Below the pieces are notes generated by a model. The model had not been told where the DNA came from, searched no databases, and saw only the letters and a list, made by a program, of their open reading frames with translations. A stretch of 64,000 bases of DNA from Psychrobacter glaciei. GTDB taxonomy: Bacteria; Pseudomonadota; Gammaproteobacteria; Pseudomonadales; Moraxellaceae. Below, piece after piece: positions 22,477 through 31,573 of this stretch. Made by a program: the position numbers and the translations under genes. Numbering within the stretch: the stretch's first letter is position 1; every line of letters begins with the position of its first letter. The DNA is taken from NCBI RefSeq assembly GCF_014652895.1, contig NZ_BMZR01000001.1, positions 496,001 to 560,000 of the forward strand. Reading direction: 5' to 3'.

Positions 22477-22698
22477 TTAGTTTTTGCCACGATAAGTAAT
22501 GCGACCTTTGGACAAATCATAAGGCGTCATTTCGACCTTAACTTTATCACCAGTCAAGATACGAATGTAATGCTTACGCATCTTACCTGAGATGTGCGCA
22601 ATGATCTCGTGTCCGTTTTCTAAACGAACTTTAAACAATGTATTTGGAAGGGTATCAATAACTTCGCCTTCAAATTCAATAATATCGTCTTTTGCCAT
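22477..22698 (-). CDS. infA: translation initiation factor IF-1
   Basis: Small OB-fold protein of 73 residues that binds the ribosomal A site during initiation. The whole protein matches IF-1: [57 protein letters not shown]. The start at 22698 (MAKDD) is chosen by homology; an upstream in-frame ATG would add four residues foreign to the family. No strong Shine-Dalgarno is seen. A single gene, truA being further downstream in the same direction's opposite flank. Confidence 0.97.
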   Translation of the reverse strand: MAKDDIIEFEGEVIDTLPNTLFKVRLENGHEIIAHISGKMRKHYIRILTGDKVKVEMTPYDLSKGRITYRGKN

Positions 22699-22819
22699 AA
22701 TTTGTATCAATCAATTAAAAATAAGCCGACATTATACGTAAGTTTGCTGATTAAAGCAATACAGCCATAGGTTTTTACTTGACAGCTTGTAACCGTTATG
22801 TATACCAGCTTATATCAAT

Positions 22820-23659
22820 CTAGTCAGGTAAATTCAACCAAATGGGTGTCAGAGGAGCGTTAGGCAATAGCTTCTGAAAGCGTTCAGGATAGTAGGCATT
22901 AATAAAATACAACCCATCACCAGAGGCGGTAGGCGGTGCAATGGTACGGTCTTTTTTGGCTAAAATGCGTAAAAAATCTGCCGGTTCTAAGTGGTGCTTG
23001 CCGATGGCATACAAGGTGCCCATCAAGTTACGCACCATGTGGTGCAAAAAGCCATCTGCTTGGATGTCAAAAACGATAAACTGGCCATGAGTAAATAACC
23101 TAGCATGACTGACGGTTCGTACTGGCTGATTAGACTGACAAGCGGCCGCGCGGTAGCTGCTAAAATCGTGAATACCAACGATATCGGCAGCAGCTAACTG
23201 CATCGCTGCCAAATCAAGCGGCTCATAGATGTGCGTTACTTGATGATTCAAAATAGCGGGGCGCTGTGCTTGATTGAGCGTGATATAACGATAGCGGCGA
23301 GCAATGGCGCCAAAGCGCGCATGGAAGTCCGCTGGCATCGGCTGAATCCAGCGCAGGGCGATGTCATCGGGCAGCAGGCTATTGACGCCGCGCAACCAAT
23401 TTTGCGTAGGTCGATAAGCGCGTGTAGTAAAATGGGCAATCATATTGCTGGCATGCACGCTGGCATCGGTGCGACCAGCAGCGATTACTTCTACCGGTTC
23501 ATTGGCGACCTTACCGATGGCAGTCTCTAGCGCTTGTTGGACGCCGAGCACTTCTCGTTGACGTTGCCAACCGTGGTAATGAGTACCCAAAAATTCAACC
23601 GCAATCGCTAAGGTATAAATGGGTGAATCGTCAGACGCTATATGCTTAATCTCAGTCAT
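22820..23659 (-). CDS. truA: tRNA pseudouridine synthase A
   Basis: Forms pseudouridine at positions 38-40 of the tRNA anticodon stem. The 279-residue protein is of normal length and carries the catalytic motif AAGRTDASVHA (Asp nucleophile), the early HGWQRQ motif, the RRYRY strand and the C-terminal FLHHMVRNLMGTL. It lies 44 nt upstream of no other minus-strand gene except infA (121 nt), and follows the asparaginase gene by 44 nt, so those two are probably one transcript. Confidence 0.96.
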   Translation of the reverse strand: MTEIKHIASDDSPIYTLAIAVEFLGTHYHGWQRQREVLGVQQALETAIGKVANEPVEVIAAGRTDASVHASNMIAHFTTRAYRPTQNWLRGVNSLLPDDIALRWIQPMPADFHARFGAIARRYRYITLNQAQRPAILNHQVTHIYEPLDLAAMQLAAADIVGIHDFSSYRAAACQSNQPVRTVSHARLFTHGQFIVFDIQADGFLHHMVRNLMGTLYAIGKHHLEPADFLRILAKKDRTIAPPTASGDGLYFINAYYPERFQKLLPNAPLTPIWLNLPD

Positions 23660-23703
23660 GGTATGTTCAGAATGTATACAGTTGAGTAGGAGGTAGTGGT
23701 CAG

Positions 23704-24804
23704 TTAGCGTTTTTTGATGGTCGTACCAGCTTGATTGACATTATTTAACCAGCGCTGTCGACGTCTGGCAGGACTGTCATAACGCAGTAATAGCCACAAT
23801 AAGCGAGCGTAAATAGCGGGAATCGTTAAGCGCCCACCGGCTATCACATGATAGTCATACTGCCAACTACCCGCAGCATAACTGTCACTCACTCCGCCAA
23901 AAGGCGATTGGCTGGCACATATCACCATATGTCCATGCTCATAAGCAAGCTGTAGAGCTGCTGCTAATGCGTCTGAATAAGGAACATTGCCTGCACCAAA
24001 CCCCAATAGCATAATGCCAGAGGGTGGCTGCGACAATAATGCTTGTAGCTGATGGCTCATCACCTCAGTGTCATTAGGCAAACAGTATAAAGCATGGATG
24101 CGTACTTGCTCAGCGCGACTTTGAATAGCATCAATTATATCGTACTGGTCATCCAGCCAATGCTGCCGTCGTGTATCTGGTAACGTTCTGATATAGCTAT
24201 TGGCCGGATAAGCCGCTCGAGAATGTCCGGTAAATGCCATCAGATCGTGACTGTGTATCTTTTGCACCGTTTGTGCTGGCCATGACTCACCACTAAAGCA
24301 GATCTTAACACCAGATTCACCAGCTGCTGCCAGTTTTAAGGCATCCGTCAGATTGTCCCACGCGTCACTGTTCGCATCGACGCTATAGTTATGCAAAACC
24401 TCACTGTCTAACAATGGGCGCATACTTCCAGTCACAACGACACAAATATCGCTGCCCGCAAAAGCTTCCGCTAAAAATGCCCCTAAATAACTTAAAGTGT
24501 CAGTACCAGTGATTAATACAAAGCGTCTGTCACCTTGTGCATAGGCGTTCATCAGGAGCGTGTAAAAATGTATAAAGTCACTGGGTGTGAGCTGGCTGCT
24601 GTCTTTAATTAGGGTATTGTCAAGCCATGAAATCTGAGGTAGATTGCCCGAACTATCTTGCTCAACTAGCAGTTGTTGCAATGTGGGTAGAAATATTTCT
24701 GCTGATAAAGGTGCTAAGGGTCGTCCGTAGCTACCAAAAGTGCCACCAGCATAAATGAGTTGAATGGGGTCGGATAAGTTTTTTGTCATAGCAGGTGATG
24801 GCAT
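23704..24804 (-). CDS. ansA: type I (cytoplasmic) L-asparaginase
   Basis: Hydrolyses asparagine to aspartate and ammonia. The first active-site threonine is in LIYAGGTFGSYGRPLAP and the second in LITGTDTLSYLGAFLAEA; a later GFGAGNVPYS also fits the family. An upstream ATG at 24897 would add a hydrophobic tail absent from the family; I chose 24804 (MPSPAMTKN), though 24789 (MTKNLSD) is equally possible because no ribosome-binding site is clear. Length is then about 366 residues. With no signal peptide it should be cytoplasmic. A glutaminase side activity cannot be judged. Confidence 0.88.
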   Translation of the reverse strand: MPSPAMTKNLSDPIQLIYAGGTFGSYGRPLAPLSAEIFLPTLQQLLVEQDSSGNLPQISWLDNTLIKDSSQLTPSDFIHFYTLLMNAYAQGDRRFVLITGTDTLSYLGAFLAEAFAGSDICVVVTGSMRPLLDSEVLHNYSVDANSDAWDNLTDALKLAAAGESGVKICFSGESWPAQTVQKIHSHDLMAFTGHSRAAYPANSYIRTLPDTRRQHWLDDQYDIIDAIQSRAEQVRIHALYCLPNDTEVMSHQLQALLSQPPSGIMLLGFGAGNVPYSDALAAALQLAYEHGHMVICASQSPFGGVSDSYAAGSWQYDYHVIAGGRLTIPAIYARLLWLLLRYDSPARRRQRWLNNVNQAGTTIKKR

Positions 24805-24964
24805 AATATTGGCACAGTCAAGGAAGGCAAAAAAGAGACGAGAGAGCTTGGTAATGATAGGTAATATGATGATAGATAGTATAAAGGCTAAATGCAAAAA
24901 AAATCAGCAAGTATTTATTCTAAATGATTAGAGGATACTTGCTGATATTAGAAGAGCTTATTGA

Positions 24965-26647
24965 CTATGCAGTACGATCAAGTAGCGTTTGAGCTTGTTG
25001 CTGCTGCTCGCTATTACCTTGAGTCATGACTTCGTTTAACAAACGTTTGGCACTGTCATATTCACCCAATTGCAAATATTGACCAGCCAAGTCTAAAGTG
25101 ACTTGATTGCTATCCAAGGTTTTAACAAAATCAAAGTCTGCGGCAAAACGTAAAGAGAAATCTTCTTTTGTTTCGACTTCATTGTAAGTAACAATCTCAC
25201 TGTCCACTGTACTTACATCATACTCAACATCGACTGGAGTCGTCGCCGTTGGTGCATCTGCTAGCGAGTCAAAATCAAAATCATCGTTTGCTAATGTGTC
25301 TTCAAACGTCAATGGCGCAGTTGGTGCCATGCTTGATGCTTCAATATGAGTGTTTTCTAAAGCATTATTATCAAGTGGCTGATCTTCAAAGCTACTGTCT
25401 TCAAAGTCATTGCTTTCGAAATTATTGTTTTCAAAGCTGTCGTTTTCAAGATCATTGTTTTCAAGGTCATTGTCTTTAAAGTTGTTCTCTTCAAGGATAA
25501 AATCACCTAGATCATTATCTTCTGCAAGAGTAGGCTGTTCACTTTCTAAGACATTGTCTATAGTAACTGATTCATCGATATCGTCTAAAGACAATACAAA
25601 GTCGTCGTCACTATTCTGAGTCACATCTGTTGTAGTTTCACCAGTCGCCTTGGCAGCATCTGTATCCACACCAGCCTCTAAGTCTGAAAAATCTAAGACA
25701 AAGTCTTCATCTTCTAACATGATGTCTTGAGGCGCACTGTCAGTAGTGGAGCTGACAGAAGGTTCAGTAATATTATCCGTCTGCTCAGGCAAATCAAGGC
25801 CAAAATCAAAGTCGCTGATATCGTTGTCTTGAATGATAGGCGTAGTATCGCTAGCATCTAGAGTCAGATTTTCCTCTTCGACGATGTCGACCTGACTGAC
25901 AGGCATAACGCTAGTAGCGGTTGGCTCGTCGCCATCACTTTCTAGGTCGTTAAGTGTCAGGTCAAACGTGTCATCGACATTTTCAACAGTAGGATTGACA
26001 TCATTAAAGTCATCAGACAGTCCTGATTTTTCAGTAGGTTCATCGATTAGAGGTGTGACGCTATCTTCAGCAGTAACCGTATCTTGAACAGTCGGTGTAT
26101 TGACGACTTGGCTGGCAGGTAAGTCAAAATCCAAACTTTCAAAGTCAGTATTTTGAGTATCTTTTGCCGCTACCGTATACTGTGCTGCTTGGTTTTGCTC
26201 TTCAGTGAGTAATGATTTTAGTTCATCGGCTTGTGCGATGCTTTTTGGGTCACTGTGATTTTTAATGTCATCATAGACGCGATAAAAGTCATCCGTTTGA
26301 TTGGTAGTTGCGTATATACCTAAGAGCTTCAGCAATAACTGACTGTCATTGGGTTTTTCTATGAGACCACGACTGAGTGTTTCAATGGCTTTGTCATAGC
26401 GCTGTTGATTTATAAAGCGCTGCGCAACCGATAGGTTATCAAATTTGCCTTCGTTATCAGCACTTTGCTGCGTAGGACTGCGCTGCTTGGCTCCAGATGT
26501 AGTCGCTGGGTTGCTGGCTGCCAAATTCTTGTCGGCCTGCACAGCCGTAGGTGCTGATGGCTTCTGCGCCTTGTTCTTGCGCATTACCAAGACGGCTATG
26601 ATTAAAATAAGTACCAGTCCGGCGATGATATATAGCATATTGTCCAT
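24965..26647 (-). CDS. FimV C-terminal half: membrane-anchored acidic protein with FimV C-terminal domain
   Basis: Protein of 560 residues. One transmembrane helix (about 3-22, MLYIIAGLVLILIIAVLVM) is followed by a Lys-rich stop-transfer, a TPR-like stretch (FDNLSVAQRFINQQRYDKAIE, about 70-130), a very acidic low-complexity region (about 160-480) and a C-terminal helical-repeat module (LDLAGQYLQLGEYDSAKRLLNEV) typical of FimV C-termini. Pseudomonas FimV is one polypeptide; here the N-terminal half is a separate gene immediately upstream. The start at 26647 is fixed by GGGAG about 6 nt before the ATG; two in-frame stops (26705-26707, 26693-26695) divide the halves. Likely role: hub for type IV pilus and twitching/polar proteins. 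Confidence 0.8.
   Translation of the reverse strand: MDNMLYIIAGLVLILIIAVLVMRKNKAQKPSAPTAVQADKNLAASNPATTSGAKQRSPTQQSADNEGKFDNLSVAQRFINQQRYDKAIETLSRGLIEKPNDSQLLLKLLGIYATTNQTDDFYRVYDDIKNHSDPKSIAQADELKSLLTEEQNQAAQYTVAAKDTQNTDFESLDFDLPASQVVNTPTVQDTVTAEDSVTPLIDEPTEKSGLSDDFNDVNPTVENVDDTFDLTLNDLESDGDEPTATSVMPVSQVDIVEEENLTLDASDTTPIIQDNDISDFDFGLDLPEQTDNITEPSVSSTTDSAPQDIMLEDEDFVLDFSDLEAGVDTDAAKATGETTTDVTQNSDDDFVLSLDDIDESVTIDNVLESEQPTLAEDNDLGDFILEENNFKDNDLENNDLENDSFENNNFESNDFEDSSFEDQPLDNNALENTHIEASSMAPTAPLTFEDTLANDDFDFDSLADAPTATTPVDVEYDVSTVDSEIVTYNEVETKEDFSLRFAADFDFVKTLDSNQVTLDLAGQYLQLGEYDSAKRLLNEVMTQGNSEQQQQAQTLLDRTA
25384..25492 (-). repeat. imperfect 15-bp coding repeat in the acidic region of the FimV C-terminal gene
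   Basis: Successive pentapeptides of the type N-D-L-E-N, D-S-F-E-N, N-F-E-S-N and D-F-E-D-S are coded by imperfect 15-bp units (pattern near TCAAAGTCATTGNTT on the plus strand). Confidence 0.7.
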
Positions 26648-26704
26648 AGTTACTCCCACGCCTACGATCACTGTTGCAGCACACTGCGCTGATCAGTCAG
26701 GCAA

Positions 26705-28471
26705 TTATTGATTGCGTAATTTTTTGAGACGAGCTTGAAGCTCCGCCAGTTTTTGGTTTTGTAATTGCAATTTACTAGTATAACCGTCAAGCATATTGTT
26801 GGTTTTTGACAGGCGCTGTGCCTGTGACGCAGCTCCTTGTCTAGAGGCTTTGAGCGTTGCTAAGGTCTCTGTACTGAGACCATTGCCCGTGGCCGTTGCT
26901 GCTTTAGCATTATTGCCATCGGCGTTGCCATTTTTATCAGTATTAGAACTAGGTGCGAGCACAGAAAAACGCGCTTTTGGTAATGTCTGAGTTTTAGTGG
27001 CGGCTGGCTTTTCAGGGCTTTCAGTGTTTTGAGCTGCTTGAGTCGTCTCAGACGCTGCCTCAGTTGTCGTTTTAGCCGCTGGTTTTGGGGGCGCTGCTTT
27101 CTTGACGGTAGGGGTGTTTGCGCTCAGTCTATACTGTCTTTGAGCATTAATAGCCGCTTCCAAGTTTTGCTGTGATGGCACGACTTCATAATTGGGTAAG
27201 CTCAGCTTAGCATCCGCTTTTAGTTGATCTGCATCTTTATTAATAAAAGCATTCGGGTTTTGTGCCTGAATTTGTTTCATGACCGTTTGAACGTCTAGGT
27301 TATTTTTTTGGGCAATTTGCTGGGCAATAACCCATAAGCTATCGTTGCGCTGTACTTGATAGTCAACGGACGTGCTAGTAGCGCGATTGGTTGCTGTGTT
27401 AATTGTAGCGGCAGTATTGCTATTCACTGTAGTCGACCCTGCGGCAACAGCGCTAGAGGGGATGCTGCTTGGTGCAGTAGTAGTAATAGCGCTATTAGAA
27501 TCTGATTTTGCCATTGATGCAGTGCTGGCAGCATTGTTATTCGGCATTGGCGATGCAGGAGCGTTGGCCATGATGCCAGTACTGGTCTTATTGCTAGGCT
27601 GTATCTGTCTTATGATTTGTATATTTAAAATATCGAACTGTTTGTCAGTGATTCCAGCAATTGTCTTATTATTATTTGCTGTTGTACTGTCAGCCATGCT
27701 TTTATTGATCATTACTTTGTTTTCGACAGGGTTGCTAGTTGCCTTGTCAACAGGACTGATATCTACAGCGCTAGCAGCCGTTGTCATGACGTTGTTGCTA
27801 GCATTCAAACGCCCATTATCCAAGCGACTTGGGGCATAGATAGGACGATTGCTCTGCGGTGCAGAGGTGGCTATTACTGGCAAGTTTGAGGTAACTGTCG
27901 CTGTCGCCGCTCTAGGTGTTGATATCAGTGGCGGCGGCGCACCTTTTCTAACCGTCAACGGTTTGGCGTTGGTAGCTGAAATGATAGGCAAATTGGGTTT
28001 CTTTGCACCGGTCACGATATTTTTAGAAGGTTTGTTAAATGGCTTAATAGGTATGCTGTCATCAAGAGGCATGAGCAATGTCTTGGGAATGACATTGCGT
28101 TGACCACCGTCATTAATGGCTAAGACCACATCGGCAAAAGGCTTAGAAATGGGTTGCGTGGTGTTGATCAAAACTTGCCCGCTGCTCGCTGACGTGGGTC
28201 TAAAACTCACCGTCATTGAGTCCGTTGGCGTAAGCCCCATTTGTTGATAAATAATAGGGTTCGCTAAGCTGGCTGAAAATTCAGCGGCTTTAATATCAGT
28301 CACGATTATACTGGCTGCTAGGGGCTCGTGCTGCGCAGAGGTTACGACAGTCTTACCAATCGTTGCTGCCTGCGCGCTAGACGATATAGCAATAGAGCCT
28401 ATTGAATAAAGTAACGCCATCGACACCGCACAATTTACAGTAGTCAAGCGATGAGATAAATGACGAGACAT
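26705..28471 (-). CDS. fimV: FimV N-terminal half: periplasmic LysM protein
   Basis: Exported protein of 588 residues: a signal peptide (about 1-35, ending AQA), the FimV N-terminal domain (about 36-140, with SLANPIIYQQMGL), a long low-complexity Ala/Ser/Thr/Asn linker, a LysM peptidoglycan-binding domain (about 369-424, YQVQRNDSLWVIAQQIA) and a C-terminal coiled coil (about 540-588). FimV binds peptidoglycan and helps assemble the type IV pilus secretin at the pole. It ends before any membrane helix, which is carried by the next gene, 57 nt downstream and in the same frame. Together the two genes equal one classical FimV. Confidence 0.85.
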   Translation of the reverse strand: MSRHLSHRLTTVNCAVSMALLYSIGSIAISSSAQAATIGKTVVTSAQHEPLAASIIVTDIKAAEFSASLANPIIYQQMGLTPTDSMTVSFRPTSASSGQVLINTTQPISKPFADVVLAINDGGQRNVIPKTLLMPLDDSIPIKPFNKPSKNIVTGAKKPNLPIISATNAKPLTVRKGAPPPLISTPRAATATVTSNLPVIATSAPQSNRPIYAPSRLDNGRLNASNNVMTTAASAVDISPVDKATSNPVENKVMINKSMADSTTANNNKTIAGITDKQFDILNIQIIRQIQPSNKTSTGIMANAPASPMPNNNAASTASMAKSDSNSAITTTAPSSIPSSAVAAGSTTVNSNTAATINTATNRATSTSVDYQVQRNDSLWVIAQQIAQKNNLDVQTVMKQIQAQNPNAFINKDADQLKADAKLSLPNYEVVPSQQNLEAAINAQRQYRLSANTPTVKKAAPPKPAAKTTTEAASETTQAAQNTESPEKPAATKTQTLPKARFSVLAPSSNTDKNGNADGNNAKAATATGNGLSTETLATLKASRQGAASQAQRLSKTNNMLDGYTSKLQLQNQKLAELQARLKKLRNQ

Positions 28472-28545
28472 GTGCAGCCCTTAGAGTGTGAGTTACTTGT
28501 GCTGTTATAACAAAATACGCTTTAGTTTACCAGTTTATTTCATAG

Positions 28546-28579
28546 ACGTTACTTTTTAGTAGCTACTAAAAAGTAACGT
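28546..28579. other. 34-bp perfect palindrome between queA and fimV
   Basis: ACGTTACTTTTTAGTAG is followed at once by its exact complement, with no loop. It lies 40 nt after the queA stop and 75 nt before the fimV start. It could be a protein-binding site, or a terminator with the T-run inside the stem. Confidence 0.75.
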
Positions 28580-28618
28580 TGACTAATAATGCCCAATAAT
28601 GTTGCAACTTTAAAGGTA

Positions 28619-29824
28619 TTACCTGATTTTTTTATCAAGGAGCATCGCATCGCCATAGCTAAAAAAGCGATATTCAGCTTGGATAGCATGTTGATACGCC
28701 TGTTCGATAGCGGCCTTGCCTGCAAATGCTGATACGAGCATCAATAGGGTAGACTTGGGTAAGTGAAAGTTAGTCAATAAACGATCTATGACTCCAAATT
28801 TAAATCCAGGATAAATAAAGATATCGGTGTCGCCTGACCAGCTAGCAAGTGCTTTGCCGTCAGCCGCTGTTTTTTGATACGCTGTTTCGAGTACGCGCGT
28901 CACCGTCGTACCAATAGCGATGACTTGTTTGCCATTCGCATGGGTTTGATTGATAAGGTCGGCGGTCGGTTGTGGTAGATGTGCGTATTCGCTGTGCATG
29001 GTGTGGTTGAGTAAATTATCGGTTTTTACAGGGGCAAAAGTACCAGCGCCAACGTGTAGCGTGACAAATGCTGTATTGATCCCTTTTGCTGCAAGCTTGC
29101 TTAATACACTCTCATCAAAATGCAGACTGGCTGTGGGTGCGGCAACGCTGGCAAGTTTGGCTGGATCATGAAAGACCGTTTGGTAACGGGTATTGTCCGT
29201 GGCATCAGCATGACGCTCAAAGTAGGGCGGAATGGGCAACTCACCATAAAGCTCTAGATGAGGCAAAATAGGCGCGTCAAATGCTAGGATAAATAAATTG
29301 TCTTGGCGACCAATCATCACGCAGCCCATATGACCATCCGCAAGCGCCAGTCGCTGACCAAGCTTGGGGGCTTTACTGGCTTTCACATGGCAAAGCGCGA
29401 CATGTTCTCTCGTAACTGGCTGCTCATCTGTCGCCATTAAATGCAGAGTCGTTATGTCCAAATCCGAGATATTAACCAAACGCTCAATCAATACCTCAAC
29501 CTTGCCACCGGTATCTTTTTGACCAAACAAGCGCGCTTTCATGACTTTGGTATCGTTAAATACGATCAAATCGCCTGCATTTAATAGATCAGGTAATTCA
29601 GCAAATAAACGATCTTCGGCTTGACTGACCCTATCACCACGATGGTCGGCAGGCAGATATAATAATTTTGAGGCGGAGCGTTCTGACAACGGGTAGCGAG
29701 CAATCAGAGTATCTGGTAGCTCATAATCGTAATCGTCTACGCTTAAATAGTCTAATATATCAGCGTTTGTATCAGTATGAATGGCGGTATTACTATCGGC
29801 AGCTACAGGGCGAGAGTCAGTCAT
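28619..29824 (-). CDS. queA: S-adenosylmethionine:tRNA ribosyltransferase-isomerase
   Basis: Transfers and rearranges the ribosyl part of S-adenosylmethionine onto preQ1 in tRNA, giving epoxyqueuosine. The protein (401 residues from 29824) has YELPDTLIARYPLSERSASKLLYL, the LIVFNDTKVMKARLFGQK block, TLHVGAGTFAPVKTDNL and the C-terminal TNFHLPKSTLLMLVSAFAG, all family hallmarks. The start MTDSRPV (29824) is preferred to a longer one at 29878; the first 30 residues are not conserved. tgt is not in the window. Its promoter region holds a perfect 11-bp inverted repeat (29918-29940). Confidence 0.95.
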   Translation of the reverse strand: MTDSRPVAADSNTAIHTDTNADILDYLSVDDYDYELPDTLIARYPLSERSASKLLYLPADHRGDRVSQAEDRLFAELPDLLNAGDLIVFNDTKVMKARLFGQKDTGGKVEVLIERLVNISDLDITTLHLMATDEQPVTREHVALCHVKASKAPKLGQRLALADGHMGCVMIGRQDNLFILAFDAPILPHLELYGELPIPPYFERHADATDNTRYQTVFHDPAKLASVAAPTASLHFDESVLSKLAAKGINTAFVTLHVGAGTFAPVKTDNLLNHTMHSEYAHLPQPTADLINQTHANGKQVIAIGTTVTRVLETAYQKTAADGKALASWSGDTDIFIYPGFKFGVIDRLLTNFHLPKSTLLMLVSAFAGKAAIEQAYQHAIQAEYRFFSYGDAMLLDKKIR

Positions 29825-29917
29825 AATCAGTCTTTGAATAGATAGGAATTTTGGCGTAATTGTAGCAGAAATGAGCATATGAAGGGATAGTTTGCGAAAG
29901 GATAAACTGGTATAAAA

Positions 29918-29940
29918 GCTATTTTAATTATTAAAATAGC
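29918..29940. other. perfect 11-bp inverted repeat between dinB and queA
   Basis: GCTATTTTAAT and ATTAAAATAGC flank a single central T. It lies after the dinB stop and before queA on the minus strand. Either a weak terminator for dinB or an operator-like site. Confidence 0.5.
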
Positions 29941-30002
29941 CTAAGCATTTACTACAAACAATAGACAGCAGCTTACTGCTTTAACACTAGAAATTCATTA
30001 GG

Positions 30003-31088
30003 TTATTCAAAAAGGTTTAACTGTGGCAGTAATTGCGTGGCAGGAGTTAATGAAGAATAAGTAACCCCAACCAACCTAATAGGAAGGTCACGTGGAATGT
30101 CTAAAAATAGCTTATCAAGCCAATAATGAGCAGAGTTAGCATTGGAGAATGCCGTCGATAAGGTGTGTGAGCGCGTAATTTGAGTAAAATCTGCGTATTT
30201 TATTTTTAGGGTAATGGTATAAGCAATCAGCTGTTTTTTTTGCATTTGTCCAAACGCATCGTCATTTTGCTCGTAGATTTGGGCTCTTAGTGCGTCATTA
30301 TCACTTAAATTGTCTCGGAATGTGGTCTCAGAACCCACAGATTTATGCGTTCGCTCAGATTTGACAGGGCGCTCATCACGACCATGAGCAATATCGTGAT
30401 AAAACTGGCCACGTTTGCCAAACTCCTGCACCAATACGGCGGCTGGTATGCGTCGAAGATCAGCGCCATTGCTCACGGCCATCGCATGGAGGCGCGTAGC
30501 AGTTGCCTTACCAATACCGTGAAAACGCTCAATAGGTAGCGTACTGATAAACGCATCAGCATCGGCTGGGGTGATAATCGCTGTGCCATTCGGTTTGTTG
30601 ATATCAGAAGCAATTTTGGCCAGCATCTTATTAAACGATACCCCCGCAGAGGCAGTTAATCCGGTCTGTTCTAAGATTTGCGCCCGTAGCCAATTAGCCA
30701 TCAAAGTCGCAGAACCTTGCTGGAATTGCAAGCCAGTAACATCGAGATAAGCTTCATCTAGAGATAAGGGTTCAACATGCGGGGTCAAGCGGTGCATGAT
30801 ACTGCGGATATCACTGCTGACAGCACGGTAGACATCAAAGCGTGGTCGCACAAACACCACGTCTGGACAGCGTTTGCGTGCCTCATAACAGGACATTGCA
30901 GACCGCACACCAAATTTACGCACTTCATAGCTCGCGGCTGCCACCACACCGCGACCATTTGGGTCGCCGCCCACTACCAAGGGCTTGCCGCGTAACTCAG
31001 GGAAGTCGCGCTGTTCAACACTGGCATAAAATGCATCCATGTCGATGTGAATAATCTTACGCGGGCTAGGGTTTATAGAAGCGGTCAT
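30003..31088 (-). CDS. dinB: DNA polymerase IV
   Basis: Y-family translesion polymerase of about 361 residues. Visible motifs: IIHIDMDAFYASVEQRD (catalytic Asp, steric-gate Phe/Tyr region), YEVRKFGVRSAMS, and VEPLSLDEAYLDVT with the second catalytic Asp-Glu pair; then the helix-hairpin-helix thumb and the little-finger domain. ATG at 31088 is used; a GTG two codons earlier is also possible. The C-terminus (ATQLLPQLNLFE) ends with QLNLF, a good match to the beta-clamp binding motif. No SOS box was identified. Confidence 0.95.
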   Translation of the reverse strand: MTASINPSPRKIIHIDMDAFYASVEQRDFPELRGKPLVVGGDPNGRGVVAAASYEVRKFGVRSAMSCYEARKRCPDVVFVRPRFDVYRAVSSDIRSIMHRLTPHVEPLSLDEAYLDVTGLQFQQGSATLMANWLRAQILEQTGLTASAGVSFNKMLAKIASDINKPNGTAIITPADADAFISTLPIERFHGIGKATATRLHAMAVSNGADLRRIPAAVLVQEFGKRGQFYHDIAHGRDERPVKSERTHKSVGSETTFRDNLSDNDALRAQIYEQNDDAFGQMQKKQLIAYTITLKIKYADFTQITRSHTLSTAFSNANSAHYWLDKLFLDIPRDLPIRLVGVTYSSLTPATQLLPQLNLFE

Positions 31089-31307
31089 GACCACTATTTT
31101 ACCTGATATTATGGTTCTTTTGCTATTGATTGTTAGGTATATGAATGAGTTACAGCGATATTTTTGAACCTATTCATGCAAAAGGAATAACGGCAATCAG
31201 CAACTTTTATTTGAAGGTTTTGAGCGTTAATGTGCTTTTATTAATGCAGCTGTTTGTATCGACCATATATCAGTAAAGAGCTGCTGCATGAGTTATTTTA
31301 TAGGCAT

Positions 31308-31337
31308 AAAAAAACCTCCGAATAGGGAGGCTTTTTT
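31308..31337 (-). terminator. terminator downstream of tRNA-Leu
   Basis: On the minus strand, GCCTCC and GGAGGT form a stem around a 6-nt loop, followed by seven Ts, 10 nt after the tRNA 3' end. Confidence 0.85.
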
Positions 31338-31347
31338 ATTTTAAAAA

Positions 31348-31433
31348 TGGTACCAGTGGTCGGACTCGAACCGACACGCTTTATAGGCAACGGATTTTGA
31401 ATCCGTCATGTCTACCAATTCCATCACACTGGC
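31348..31433 (-). tRNA. tRNA-Leu (anticodon CAA)
   Basis: An 86-nt class II tRNA with a seven-pair acceptor stem (GCCAGTG/CACTGGT, first pair G-U), the anticodon arm ACGGA-TTCAAAA-TCCGT giving anticodon CAA, a long variable arm, a T arm with GGTTCGAGTCC, and an encoded CCA end. It reads UUG. A terminator follows. No integrated element is seen at its 3' end. Confidence 0.96.
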
Positions 31434-31573
31434 ATGTTAGATAACAAAGTTTATAATGCGAACTTTATTGAATTGGGCTACAGGGTTAACTCTGTATAGG
31501 CTGCGTATTATAGCAGCCTATTTTTGAGCGTCAAGAATTATTTATAATAATCGTGCTTTTAATCAAATTAATC

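Noticed and set aside
26445-28103. Hydrophobic ORFs on the plus strand opposite fimV (26445-26711, 27372-27839, 27849-28103)
   Set aside because: They are shadows of the Ala/Thr/Ser-rich linker of the FimV N-terminal gene; overlap is complete and no start signals are seen.
31348-31433. tRNA-Leu as an integration site for a mobile island
   Set aside because: No integrase gene and no repeated tRNA 3' end were seen on either side; the neighbours are core genes.
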